Positions 46,095 through 56,085 of a DNA stretch of 64,000 nucleotides are shown one piece after another; position 1 is the first letter of the stretch; each line of letters starts with the position of its first letter. The notes under the pieces are model-generated. The model saw nothing but the letters and a program-made list of their open reading frames with translations, searched no databases and was not told the DNA's origin. Source of the stretch: Pseudofabraea citricarpa (taxonomy: Eukaryota > Ascomycota > Leotiomycetes > Helotiales > Dermateaceae). Position numbers and translations under genes: made by a program. The stretch covers positions 310,001-374,000 of the forward strand of contig JAPWGK010000012.1 in assembly GCA_029641185.1 (NCBI GenBank), read 5' to 3'.

Positions 46095-48170
46095 TTACCA
46101 AGTCAGAAAGTCTTGCTGGCGTCCACTACCATCACCATATATCTACAAAAATTAGCATTTTAACGTTGGTCTCGAAGCAAAATCTTACAAAGTCAATCCA
46201 AGGCACATTCGTTTTATCATCTCGTGGTCTCAATGCTCTACCAGCCCAGACTCTTGCTAAGATATCGTGGGTGCCATTTTGATGGTTTGTGCCTAGTTGA
46301 ATGTGCTGTAATCGCATTAGGATATAATGTCGCTGGTAGGGAGCAAGCGAGTCTGCACCAGCCATGAATAAAGGTAGAGTCAAACCATTCATCAAAGGAG
46401 ATGTTTCTGGGATTCCAGAAGCCGCGTCCAAGATAGCCTCAACCGAGTGCTGAATTTCCGGGGAGTTTGCCGGTGTCTCAGACCAGTCTGGAAATCGGAG
46501 TAGTCTGAGAAGTAAAGCGTGGCGGAAAGCGTTCCCTAAAATCCGCCATTCTGGATCATCAGTTGGATACTGATACTTGTCGGCATCCCAACTTCTTAAG
46601 TATTGCTCGCGTTCGGCCAGAAATTGCCTGAAATCAGCTTCTGACATCAAACCAGTAACATGCTTCTTCCCCGCCGCAAGAACATCCCCAATTGCGAGGA
46701 ATATGTCTCTTGGGCAGCCAGCCATGACGGCAAAATTGTCTCCGCTTGCAGCAACAATTTTCCTTCGGCTCTCCTGAGAGAAGGTTACTTTTCGTGGCTC
46801 ACTGAAGCCTCTCATCAGATCCATCCTAAACACCAAATTAACTTTGGTGTAGTACTGAAGGCTCAAATTACCTACCATGCTAAATAACTGAGGAGATATA
46901 GAGTTCTTTCTCGGTGTGCCAGCCCATCGTTGACTATCAAACGCTCGCACATATACGTTGCGCCTGTGAGGTGGGCGCCATGACTTGATATGCCCGACTC
47001 AGTCAGCTGGAAAAATTGTTAGCTGCAGTCTCGCTAATCTTGACAATTAGAACACTGACGTCGTGTAACACAAGAATAATAATTATAGCTAAAAGAGCGT
47101 CTTGTTCTGATGGCCGGAGATGCTTCTCTCTTTCTCCGTCCAAGAGTTTACTGAGAGTGAAGATTGCTTGAAGTCGATGCTCTAAAGCTTCAGCTTCTAG
47201 CTTCTTGAGAGTTCCACGTGAGATGTCTCTATGACTAGCCGAGACACCAAGGACTGCATGCAAAACTCCAACATGTTCATATGCCAGTGGTAACTTGTTG
47301 CTAGGGTCAGCACTTAGCTTCCACCTAGGTACACCCGCAGTCCACTTACAAAATGGTCTCGAAATGGATTACCAAATTTGTCACGGCCCACAATTTCATG
47401 CGGGCAGATTTCTTGGTCGACTATCCTTTCTCAGCTACGTATTTAATAAATGCTTGGACGATTTCTCACAGTATATCAGAAGTTCGGCTGCATGTGGTGC
47501 CATGAGCAGGTCCTCAAGTTGACGGTTAGTTTCTGGCGTGTTGACAGAGCCATGGTCAGTAGATTGCGATCTAACTCTCTCAAGCATTAATTGGGACTGA
47601 GATTCGGCCGGACTACTACCAGTGGTCGAAGGAATCGAAGCAATGGAGAGTGACCGAAGGGACAGTGAAGCAGTGGCAGATGGCGGAGTTGCCGACGCGG
47701 TATTTGGATTCGATGGGGCACCAGACTCGTTAGATGAGCTCTGCGTGGTCGAGGAGCTGGAGTTGGAGAATGGATTCTCTCCTCGGTGTTTTCCTCGACT
47801 GGCGACTCCACAGAATCTGAATTTGTCTGGGTAGCCTCCACACTCTAGTCCCTTGTCTATGCAGCGCTGGCAGACAGGCCTAGCTCGATCACATTTCCGG
47901 CACTACTCATGTCAGCATGGCCTTTCAATGCAGTTCACTAAGCAAACTAGTAGACAAAAATCCCCATCATCCCAATTCTCTCGCGACCACGGTGGTGATA
48001 ATATCCTGCCCGGAGGAACTCGACCACACATCCACGAGTCATTGGCACAGTGGAGAAAGAAAATCGCCCCGCACCTTTTTCCGGCAAGTGGCGCATGCAG
48101 GCCCTAGATGGCATCAGTTTTGAGAGTCGGAGCTGGCAGGCCATTGTGTAGTGGTACCTTGGTTCGACAT
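46095..48170 (-). CDS. Zn2Cys6 transcription factor, eight exons
   Basis: Exons: 48170-48158, 48103-48075, 47902-47470, 47420-47350, 47293-47060, 47006-46876, 46825-46189 and 46142-46095; all phases agree, giving 531 residues. The first exons are only 13 and 29 nt and encode MSNQ and GPACATCRKK. The zinc cluster is completed by exon 3: C8, C11, C18, C25, C28 and C35, with an extra Cys15 (CATCRKKCRKCD). A Ser/Thr-rich linker follows, then a fungal_trans_2-like domain (DQEICPHEIVGRDKFGNPFRDH, split by splicing; then LPLAYEHVGVLHAVLGVSASHRD). The last exon is tentative: reading through its donor instead ends the protein at 46132. It should be a nuclear regulator with unknown targets. Confidence 0.8.
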
Positions 48171-50410
48171 CTAAGCTAGAGTGCAGAATTGTCTGCCTCT
48201 CCAGGACAAAGCGTGGTCTGTCCGGAATGTTTTTATGTTGTCAACAGTAGGTTGAGTTAGAGTTTATAAAGAAGGGCCCTCCAGATAAGCACAGCACACG
48301 TGCTAGCCTAAGTTGCCTGAAGGAAGGTAGCCGAAAGTCTAAATAGAGGCTTACTCTTTGCCCGGTAAGCAACCCTCCATCCATCCTCCACGCACCTACA
48401 CCACCACATCTTTTCACATCGATCCCGGCATCCACGTTTCGTCGCTCTTGAGGGCCGTTGTGACAATGCATGAGTCGTGCAACCAGGGCTCGAAAGCCTT
48501 CTCTGCGGTACCAGCGAAGACATGCATCCAAACCGTCCCATAGCCACACGGCCATAACCATCTGAACTATTGCTGTGCTTTCGCAACTTCAGCCCGGTTT
48601 GGCGCCATAGGGAGGGTCCTGGCAGCGTGGAACAGAAGAGTAGGAGAAAGCAATCCGAGCGCAGCCATGGCGCGGCACACAGGCACAATAATGCAAACAT
48701 CACAACGGGGCCGCCGGGCAGGGTGGCCACCTGCCAGCCTGTCTAATGTCAAAAGGTCGCTAAAGGCCAATGCTTCTTCGTTAATCGGGCTGCAATCCAT
48801 GTCACTTCCGGGGCTGCTCCTGTCAGTCCCGCCTTCGTCTGTGGGATCTGGAGGGAGCGGTACGACCGTACGACCGTACAAAGCATCAAACATCTGGTGG
48901 TCTGTGACCCTTCGACTGTATAGTATACACTGGCTAGCACTCGAAACCAAAGGCATAGACAGACGTCACAGTTTCGACATAATTAAAAGCTTAAGAAGAA
49001 ATTACCTAAGTCTGTGGACCAAGCTCCCAAAGCTTGGTTGATGAGAGTGGCATATCGACTTGGAGTACCGGTATACGCATCTGTAGCTTCATTACTCAGA
49101 GATTTGCAGTTTCTGCTGAACTCTTACTCAGGCGCCCCAATCAATAATCGTACATATTTCATTAACCATGGCTCAAACTTATCTGAGTCTTGGCCATATT
49201 AGTCTTCGAACCTCTCCAGGCGGGAGCGGAGAATATGCAAGTCAAATACGGTTCACTTGCTTCCCCCCGCAGTTTAGTGCAAAGGTTCAGTGATATTTGA
49301 TTCCCCATGGAAGAGTTTCGAATCGTTGTTAGCGCTGAGGAAGATTACTAACTTACCCTAGTTTTGTTTTTTTCTGACTTTTTACCGAGCTCAACCTACT
49401 CGTACTCGGACAGAAAAACCACAACACAAGAACAGAGGATCAATAAGAAAGCCAAGGCACGCCTAGCATTTTGTTTTGGGTTTCTCGTTGCCAAAAATCT
49501 TCAGTAAGACCTTGAATGGACATATCAATTGGTGCGATTTCTCATGGATAGCACGTGTTCTTCCTATGCTCCTCGATCATGAATAATCCATGAAACAAAA
49601 TCAAAAACTCCAAAGTATCAGTCGTTGTCCCGTTATTTGGGTAATGATCAATGCGGTGAGAAACCTCCGACATCGTACGATGTTAGCTTTTGCTCCAGCT
49701 TGTTCCCTGCTTCAAAAGTTAGTTCAAGTACATAGGAAAGCTTATCCATTAAACGAACCGCGATCAACCAAACAGCCCATGCAGAGGCAAATATCTATCA
49801 GCCTATTCTGGAAATAACTCTCCTCAGGAGCCCTGTACCAAGGGAGTGGAAGGGAACTAAGGATACCCCAATTTGCTCACAATTATTTTGACTTCCTGGG
49901 ACTGGGCTCTAGCGGTGAGCTTACTGGGACAAACGGGCCTTTAGTAAACCTTTTGTCATGTGTTTCTGCTTCGATTGAGTTTCCTTGTGCAGTCACGGCA
50001 GATCTGGTATGCAATCCACCCATTACCCGCTCCTTCTGGAAGGAATCTAAGGCCTTCTTGGAACAGAGTGATGCTTTCTATCTAGTCCACATGATATTTC
50101 GAAGCAACTGCCGCAACAAATATCAGGAGACATCAGGAGACCAGAATCAAAACTGTGCACTGAGAAAAAGAAAAGATATCAAGAAATCGCAAATCATATT
50201 TGGTGTTCTATGACATGTGATTGCCTCAATTTCACGACTCATGGGCGCAGAAAATTAAGAGAGAATAGTATGCGTTTGCCCTAGCTACCTGCGCATGTAT
50301 TCGCTTCTTCGGGGATAACTCGCATTTTTCTCCATGTCAACCTGCTGTGAATTCTTGTTATTATCTCGACGAATCTTGTCTGATTTTCAAGTCCAATCAA
50401 TCTTGCATAC
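48171..50410. other. intergenic region
   Basis: 2.2 kb between two minus-strand genes. Overlapping open frames on both strands near 48310-49040 cover the same bases; neither has a domain or clear splice sites. The right half is AT-rich. It includes the promoter of the eight-exon regulator on the left. Confidence 0.4.
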
Positions 50411-51289
50411 TTAGTAATAGGTGACGTTTCTGCGAAGTTTATGGAGAACCATCATCTTGACCACAGGTAACTCGTTCGTCGTCCTAGCAGTCTTCTCCAT
50501 GCACTTCATGAAATTCTCAATCACATTGGCCCTCGCAATACGTTCAGACTTGAACCCTCTTCCCCAAGTGCCATCTCCTGGATCCACTGGAACACCATAC
50601 TCCAAAACCTTGAATCTTGTTTCGCGCGCAGCCTCGCCTACAACAAAGATGATTTCCTTCAACTTTTTTAGTGGTTCAAGAGCATTTTGAGTCCACAACG
50701 AATAGTTTGGGGTGTGAGGTGAGTAACACCAATAGTCGCGCGTAGAGTAAAGGTCAACCGCCACAGAACGAAGTGAAGGACCATTTTCTTGACTCGATAA
50801 TCTCTTCAGAAACTCGACCCAGTCAATCGATTCCCTGTCAATCCGGCAGCAACCACGTGCCTTGCCGTTCAAATAGAGTACGTCAATCTGTGGCCGGAAG
50901 CTCAAAGTTCCAGGGTCGTCGTCACGCTCAGCATGTCGGATCAATCTTTTCGTCTCGAAATACGATTCTTTGTTGACGGCTAGAGGTCGGATAAGTCTCT
51001 TTGGAAGCGGGCGATACATATCGTCGAAGTTGCTGCCGGTGTATTGTTTGCAGTGATAAACAGGCATCATTTGAGGACCAGGACCAGCACATTGCCATAT
51101 CTGAAGGCGGATCTCGGTGGGAAGACTGTTGAAACAGGCTCCATCTCTAGCAGGTCCTTTGTGACTCTCCTTGAAGAGGTTCCAGATCATGACGCGGACG
51201 CTTAGCGGGAGCTTGGAGACTAGTCTCTCATCGATACTGGTACCGGTCGATGCGTCGATTTGGGGTTTGGGAGGCTGAGGATCAGCCAT
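50411..51289 (-). CDS. 2EXR-domain protein (copy 1)
   Basis: A single-exon gene of 292 residues. A short N-terminal region resembling the motif itself (LPLSVRVMIWNLF near 29-41) is followed by the 2EXR core CFNSLPTEIRLQIWQCAGPGP (split over residues 52-72) and the downstream RPLAVNKESYFETKRLI block. A later stretch, FRPQIDVLYLNGKARG, is also family-typical. 2EXR proteins are expanded in plant-associated and soil ascomycetes; their role is unknown and a substrate-adaptor function like that of F-box proteins is only suggested. It is the most upstream-strand-distal of three same-strand copies; the next copy starts 586 bases to the right. Confidence 0.88.
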   Translation of the reverse strand: MADPQPPKPQIDASTGTSIDERLVSKLPLSVRVMIWNLFKESHKGPARDGACFNSLPTEIRLQIWQCAGPGPQMMPVYHCKQYTGSNFDDMYRPLPKRLIRPLAVNKESYFETKRLIRHAERDDDPGTLSFRPQIDVLYLNGKARGCCRIDRESIDWVEFLKRLSSQENGPSLRSVAVDLYSTRDYWCYSPHTPNYSLWTQNALEPLKKLKEIIFVVGEAARETRFKVLEYGVPVDPGDGTWGRGFKSERIARANVIENFMKCMEKTARTTNELPVVKMMVLHKLRRNVTYY

Positions 51290-51874
51290 TTTGATGTGGT
51301 TAATGAGATGTTGTTTGTGGTATTACTGTGGTATTACTAGTTTTGGGAGTGAGGTGAGGTAGTGCGAGGTGATGTGTTATTGGAGAAAGCTTGGGAAATG
51401 AGGTCCTGAGATCTGCTCTTATAGCGAGCTCTGACTTCGCTTAACTTGTTATCTGAACTGCTAAACAACCGCGATATATCAGGAAAGAACAGGAACGCGG
51501 AGTACATTAGATGCAGAATTCGATAGCCCAGATACTTCTAGATTAGACGCCACAAAGGCGTTACATTGCTTGCAGATGATAGAAAATTCTTGCTCGCATG
51601 TATTAAAGAAAGTCGTGATTATGGTCCGAGAACTTATCGGCGCATACTTCCCATTCTTGAGGTAAAACATATCTTCACTTTGGAACACTCAGCGCCTGGC
51701 CTTTGAAATAAATAGCAACAGGGAGGTCAAACTCTCATTGAGCACATGGATTGATATCATGCGAGGGAATACAGTAGCATTGAATTCTAAAACGTGTCCA
51801 CCTCAGAATTCTAGAAGACCGCGTGACTGAATTTGGAAGTATGTCTTGGATGTTAAGAAACCCAGGTTCCGATC
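51290..51874. other. intergenic between 2EXR copies 1 and 2
   Basis: A 585-base spacer holding the promoter of copy 1 and the 3' flank of copy 2. A minus-strand frame at 51479-51688 shows no domain. No repeat shared with the next spacer was noticed by eye. Confidence 0.45.
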
Positions 51875-52813
51875 TTATTTCTCAACCATGAGCTTGAAAC
51901 ACTTTCTATCGAACCCAGCCTGTTCACCCAGCTCTACCAGTAGGTCCTGGCAAACCTCCAAATGATCTACATCGTAGGTATAATATGGATCTTCTCTTTC
52001 CAAATCACAAGCCATATCTAAGTGAGCGTCTAGATCATCCGTCCGGAGATCAAGCCATTCCTCTTTGTAGAATTCTGAGATCGGCTCGTACTTTTCCTTT
52101 CCGGCTAGGATTATTTCTGGCTCCACCATCAACCATAGCTCCTTTAGCTTTAGCAGCTCGCGTACTGGGAACTTCCTACGATGGATGAAGTAACTTGAGG
52201 TCACCACTGAAAGTGGAACAGGACTCGTGGTCCAACAGCGGACAAGAAGGTCGGCCATCCACTCCAATTCTCTTTCGAAATCCTCCCCGTCGTCTTGGCT
52301 AGAATGGAGATATAGCTTGTCATAATGAGGGTTAAAGCCAGGGAGTTCCGCGAGTTCGTCCTTCTTCTCCTTCTCCCAAATTCTCATAACCTCCGCGTAG
52401 CTTTCTTTGCTAGTAAGAGCAAATCTTGGCAGCTTTGATGAAGGAGTGGCTGCGCATCGTGCAGATGACCAGCAATTTCGACCGGTATCTTGATAGACAA
52501 GTCTGACAATATGAGACACACGTGGTGGTATTGCCGCTCGCCAGATTTTGAGACGTACTTCAGTTGAAAGGTCCTGGAAGCGATGAAATGAATCGAATGA
52601 GGTAGGTTGAGCGCGCTCTTGTCTTAGATCGGATGCGTAAGAGAGGTGTCGTGGTGATGATGCCTTAGCTGCACGACGTTTCGCAGCTATCTTCGCGAAG
52701 TCCTCAAAGACCGAATCGGGTATATCTTCCAAGATCGGGTTTAGGATATGGTGATCTTTCGGCAACCGAGCTAGGAAGTCATCCATCGTCTCTTCGCAAG
52801 GTGATTCGGACAT
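51875..52813 (-). CDS. 2EXR-domain protein (copy 2)
   Basis: A single-exon gene of 312 residues. The first 85 residues are charged and contain an Ala/Lys/Arg stretch (FAKIAAKRRAAKAS). The 2EXR core FHRFQDLSTEVRLKIWRAA follows near residue 85, then PRFALTSKESYAEVMRIW. The region after it is rich in acidic residues (DDGEDFERELEW, split clusters). It shares the core and the overall plan with its neighbours but diverges strongly elsewhere, so the cluster is old or fast-evolving. There is no signal peptide or membrane helix. Function unknown. Confidence 0.88.
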   Translation of the reverse strand: MSESPCEETMDDFLARLPKDHHILNPILEDIPDSVFEDFAKIAAKRRAAKASSPRHLSYASDLRQERAQPTSFDSFHRFQDLSTEVRLKIWRAAIPPRVSHIVRLVYQDTGRNCWSSARCAATPSSKLPRFALTSKESYAEVMRIWEKEKKDELAELPGFNPHYDKLYLHSSQDDGEDFERELEWMADLLVRCWTTSPVPLSVVTSSYFIHRRKFPVRELLKLKELWLMVEPEIILAGKEKYEPISEFYKEEWLDLRTDDLDAHLDMACDLEREDPYYTYDVDHLEVCQDLLVELGEQAGFDRKCFKLMVEK

Positions 52814-53209
52814 CTTGGTTCGCTAGATGCGCTAATCGAAGATGATGACTTTCGTGATTGTTCTGATGGCTTGTGTTGTGTTGAGGGAGTTTGGGTTCAA
52901 AAGTTCACGAAGTTAAGCGAGCAAGCGCAGGTTCAGCCTGCGCACCTCCCGCCAGGCAGCCAGTCAGATGACTAGCCATGAGAAGATGACAAAGAGAGAA
53001 AGAAACCACCCTCACACTCTAAACTGTAAGTGTTCGCTTCGTATGACTTATTATCTCAGTCCTTTGAATCAGTCAATTGCAAATAACAGTAAATGGGCTC
53101 ACAGCATCACATCGGTATGTGTAACAGCACAAAGATTACAAGTATATTTTATTGACTGACACGTCAAATCTTCACTTTATTTCCCAGACTTATCTACTCA
53201 GTGAGTTAG
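52814..53209. other. intergenic between 2EXR copies 2 and 3
   Basis: A 396-base spacer with the promoter of copy 2. No coding signal. Confidence 0.45.
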
Positions 53210-54286
53210 CTACCTGCCTAGGTACGGAACCCATGCCAAAAACTTTCTCTTGATCCAATCATACGAATCATCATCGCCAGCTTCAGCTATCCTGTTCGAA
53301 TTTTTGTCTCCCACATCTCGGCGCGTGCAATCTCGGCTAGCTTCAGCTATCCAGCTCAAATTTCTGTCTGCCACATCTCGGCTTGTCAAATCTCGGCGTG
53401 AAACAAGGTCTGAAAGAATCTCCAATTCGTTGGGTGCCAAACCTCGGCGTGAAAGAATATCTGAAAGGAGGTCCAAATAATCGCTTGGAAAATCTCGCCA
53501 TGGAATAACCTTGATGATAGGCACCTTCTCGTTAACTAATGCCGATCTTGCTACCAAACTAGTTATGTACTGACAAATGTATTTGTTTTGTTTGTGTGGA
53601 AAGATGAGAAGAGGGTTAGACTTAGGGTTGACCTCAACGACACGATCAACCCCAAATCCATGACCATAGACAGAAACCAAATAGATCTCTTTGGTGTTCG
53701 ATATAGCGGTAATTGTGGGTAACTGCCAGAAGGCATAATCCGTTTGGATGACTGAGATAGGCTGCTTTATCTCCCGCTGAATATGACCCAAAAGATCAGC
53801 CCAATGCACCGTTTCTCTAGTCGCCCGAGATACAATGAATTCTTCCCTGCACATAAATAATTTATCGATGCTTGGCCTAAAACCGGCGAGAGACGGCACA
53901 TGGTACCGATCTGAGGCTAAGTCTTGACGGTTGCGAGGATGTATAATATCTCCCTCAAACATTCCTTTCGCCTTCCAACTCCGCAAAACTTCGTCGTGGC
54001 ATTCTCTATTGGTTAAGATCATTCTTGGTGCTCTAAGCATGCTATCTACATGCCGGTCGTCTTTTATATTAATTAGGTAGAATATTCTGGGATCCGGTTC
54101 AAGTGCTGCTAATCTCCAAATCTTCAGGCGTAGCTCCACAGGTAGATCTAGGAAGCGATGGAAGGTATCCAGCCCCCCAGATCGTTTTGGGATGATCAGG
54201 TTATCTAATGTCTCATATACATAATGAGAAGGCGTCCTGGATGTAGAAATGAATCTGATTCTAGAACTAATTGGTGGTGTCGCCAT
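53210..54286 (-). CDS. 2EXR-domain protein (copy 3) with internal repeats
   Basis: A single-exon gene of 358 residues. The core FHRFLDLPVELRLKIWRLAA lies near residues 42-61, followed by RAPRMILTNRECHDEVLRSW. The last roughly 90 residues carry two imperfect internal duplications: LSDILSRRGL versus LSDLVSRRDL, and TSRDVADRNLSWIAEA versus TRRDVGDKNSNRIAEA. The DNA in this stretch (about 53270-53480) shows the matching degenerate repeats of a CATCTCGGCG-like phrase. No membrane helix or signal peptide. Function unknown; it is the copy nearest to het-c. Confidence 0.88.
   Translation of the reverse strand: MATPPISSRIRFISTSRTPSHYVYETLDNLIIPKRSGGLDTFHRFLDLPVELRLKIWRLAALEPDPRIFYLINIKDDRHVDSMLRAPRMILTNRECHDEVLRSWKAKGMFEGDIIHPRNRQDLASDRYHVPSLAGFRPSIDKLFMCREEFIVSRATRETVHWADLLGHIQREIKQPISVIQTDYAFWQLPTITAISNTKEIYLVSVYGHGFGVDRVVEVNPKSNPLLIFPHKQNKYICQYITSLVARSALVNEKVPIIKVIPWRDFPSDYLDLLSDILSRRGLAPNELEILSDLVSRRDLTSRDVADRNLSWIAEASRDCTRRDVGDKNSNRIAEAGDDDSYDWIKRKFLAWVPYLGR
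53270..53480. repeat. degenerate tandem repeats inside 2EXR copy 3
   Basis: Phrases such as AGCTTCAGCTATCC, CCACATCTCGGC and CTCGGCGTGAAA recur two or three times with point differences, on the plus strand. They encode the duplicated C-terminal segments of the 2EXR protein, so the repeat is coding and in frame. Confidence 0.6.
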
Positions 54287-56085
54287 CTTGATTAAGCTGA
54301 AAGCTATTGCCGTCAGGCCGCTGAGAGAAAACCTTCTATGCTTTCAAGGCTTGTTTGGGAGTGATGAAGAAGTTTGTTGGCAAAGCACGTTGAAGGCGAA
54401 GGATTTTTTTTTTTTTTTTTCTCGAAAGAAAGGTGGTTCAAAACTGGTATTTGTACCTGGATCGATTTCAGCTAGCAAAATATTTCAGATACCTACCTAG
54501 GTAAGCACCAGGACTCACACAGCAGCCAAAAAGAAAAGGAAAAGAAAAGTAGATGCAAAGGGAAAAGAACACAGAGAAGTATAAAGAAAAACAATGGAGG
54601 TTTATGCACGATAATAACGATAGCACAGTCTTCTTTATAGCGGGAAGAAATAAACAAGGAAGACTATACTGTCAACAATTAACGTTCATATCACGACCTG
54701 ATTAGTAATACTGAACAAGTGAACAAGCACAAAGGAAAAGGAGCACAGGAAGAAAACATTTCAACCTTCTATTTGTCAAGCAAAACATTCCTAGCTGCTG
54801 CATGAAATAAATTATGTTTCGATACAAGGAGCGAAGAAATCTCATCGTTCGCTTAGTCCAGATCGTGCGAAGAAGGTAAGAGAGTTTCACCACCGAAGAT
54901 ATTACGCATTTCCTTCAAGAGAGAACTTCCAAACTCCTTTCATTGTGAGCAGCCAGCCCACTTTCTTATCACCTTAGATTTGCTGACCTTTCAACCATCA
55001 AGTAACCAACTCTCAATTCGATGTGCCAATAGAGACAAGAAACCCCAGCCTTCCGAGGAAGAGTCCAAGACAGAAAAATAGTAGGTGAGGTGCGGTGCAC
55101 AAGAAGCAGAAAAGAAGAAGAGACTACCTTCCGTTTAGCGAAAAGGTGAGTTGAGCATTTTACTCCAACGCGATGCTTTCTCAAGCGGGTACTTATATAG
55201 AGCAAACCAAGTTTTGGATAAGCCCAAAACCCCTCCACATCGCTGCCAGGCAAGAAGAAGAAGAAGAAACCAGAAAATAAGAATAATCTTCTGCCAGGGG
55301 GGTGCTTCTCTCTCAAAACTTCACACCAGCATTTCATATCAACAAAAAAACAGCGAGGCAGCCTACCAGCATCAGTTAATCGTACCCACCAGTAAGACAA
55401 TCCATTCTATTTCTATATCTAGATACCTTACCCATGGATATGACAACAATCCGATACAGCCAAGACTCGCAGATCAAGAATCAAGAGATGGATGGATGGA
55501 TGGATGGATGCACTTCCCACTTTCATCAGCAGGTCTCGAAAGCTCCTTCAGATCTTCGTGATATGTGTGTCTCGCTGCTGGTTTGATACCTTGGTCCTGA
55601 CTCGACCACTGGCTGAGCCCACCAGTTAGTTGCTTCGCCTGCCCAGCTACCTAGGTAGCTTTGAGAACGAGTATATATTCCCAGTAATTTGTAGAACTTC
55701 AAACCCTTTGAACCTGTTAAAACTTGATATCGATCTCACTTGTAAACAATCACTTTCTATGACAGCCTCAAACCGAGTTGAAGAATCTGTAAGACAAGCT
55801 ATGGCGAGACGGGCTTGTTCAACGCCCCACTGTTATTCAACCGAAGGTCTCACGGCGAAGAACATTAAGCAACAAGGCAGTTTCACACTCGAAAAGAATC
55901 AAAGGGCATTTCAAGAAACACTTTTTGTTATTCTAGTCCTGACTGGGCTCTCTTTACGCTGGATTGATACACAGCAACCATTGCCAATATCATCGGTATC
56001 ATCAACCCATATTCCTCTCAACACCGCCTCTCGTTAACTCCAATCTCCAAATAATTCAACACCTTACTTGAGATCAGTCGAACCT
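54287..56085. other. intergenic region with simple repeats
   Basis: 1.8 kb between two minus-strand genes. It holds a T homopolymer near 54405 and a GATG tandem near 55486. Open frames at 54969-55400 (minus), 55151-55561 and 55630-56037 (plus) have no domain and contain low-complexity residues. The right end is the 3' flank of het-c. Confidence 0.45.
55486..55510. repeat. GATG microsatellite
   Basis: About six tandem copies of the tetramer GATG/ATGG on the plus strand. A simple sequence repeat with no sign of function. Confidence 0.85.

Noticed and set aside
48308..49041. Open frames of 129-140 codons on the minus strand and 124 on the plus strand
   Set aside because: They occupy the same bases on opposite strands, show no domain or splice chain, and have mixed composition.
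54969..56037. Frames of 135-143 codons between 2EXR copy 3 and het-c
   Set aside because: No recognisable domain; they include homopolymer and microsatellite translations.
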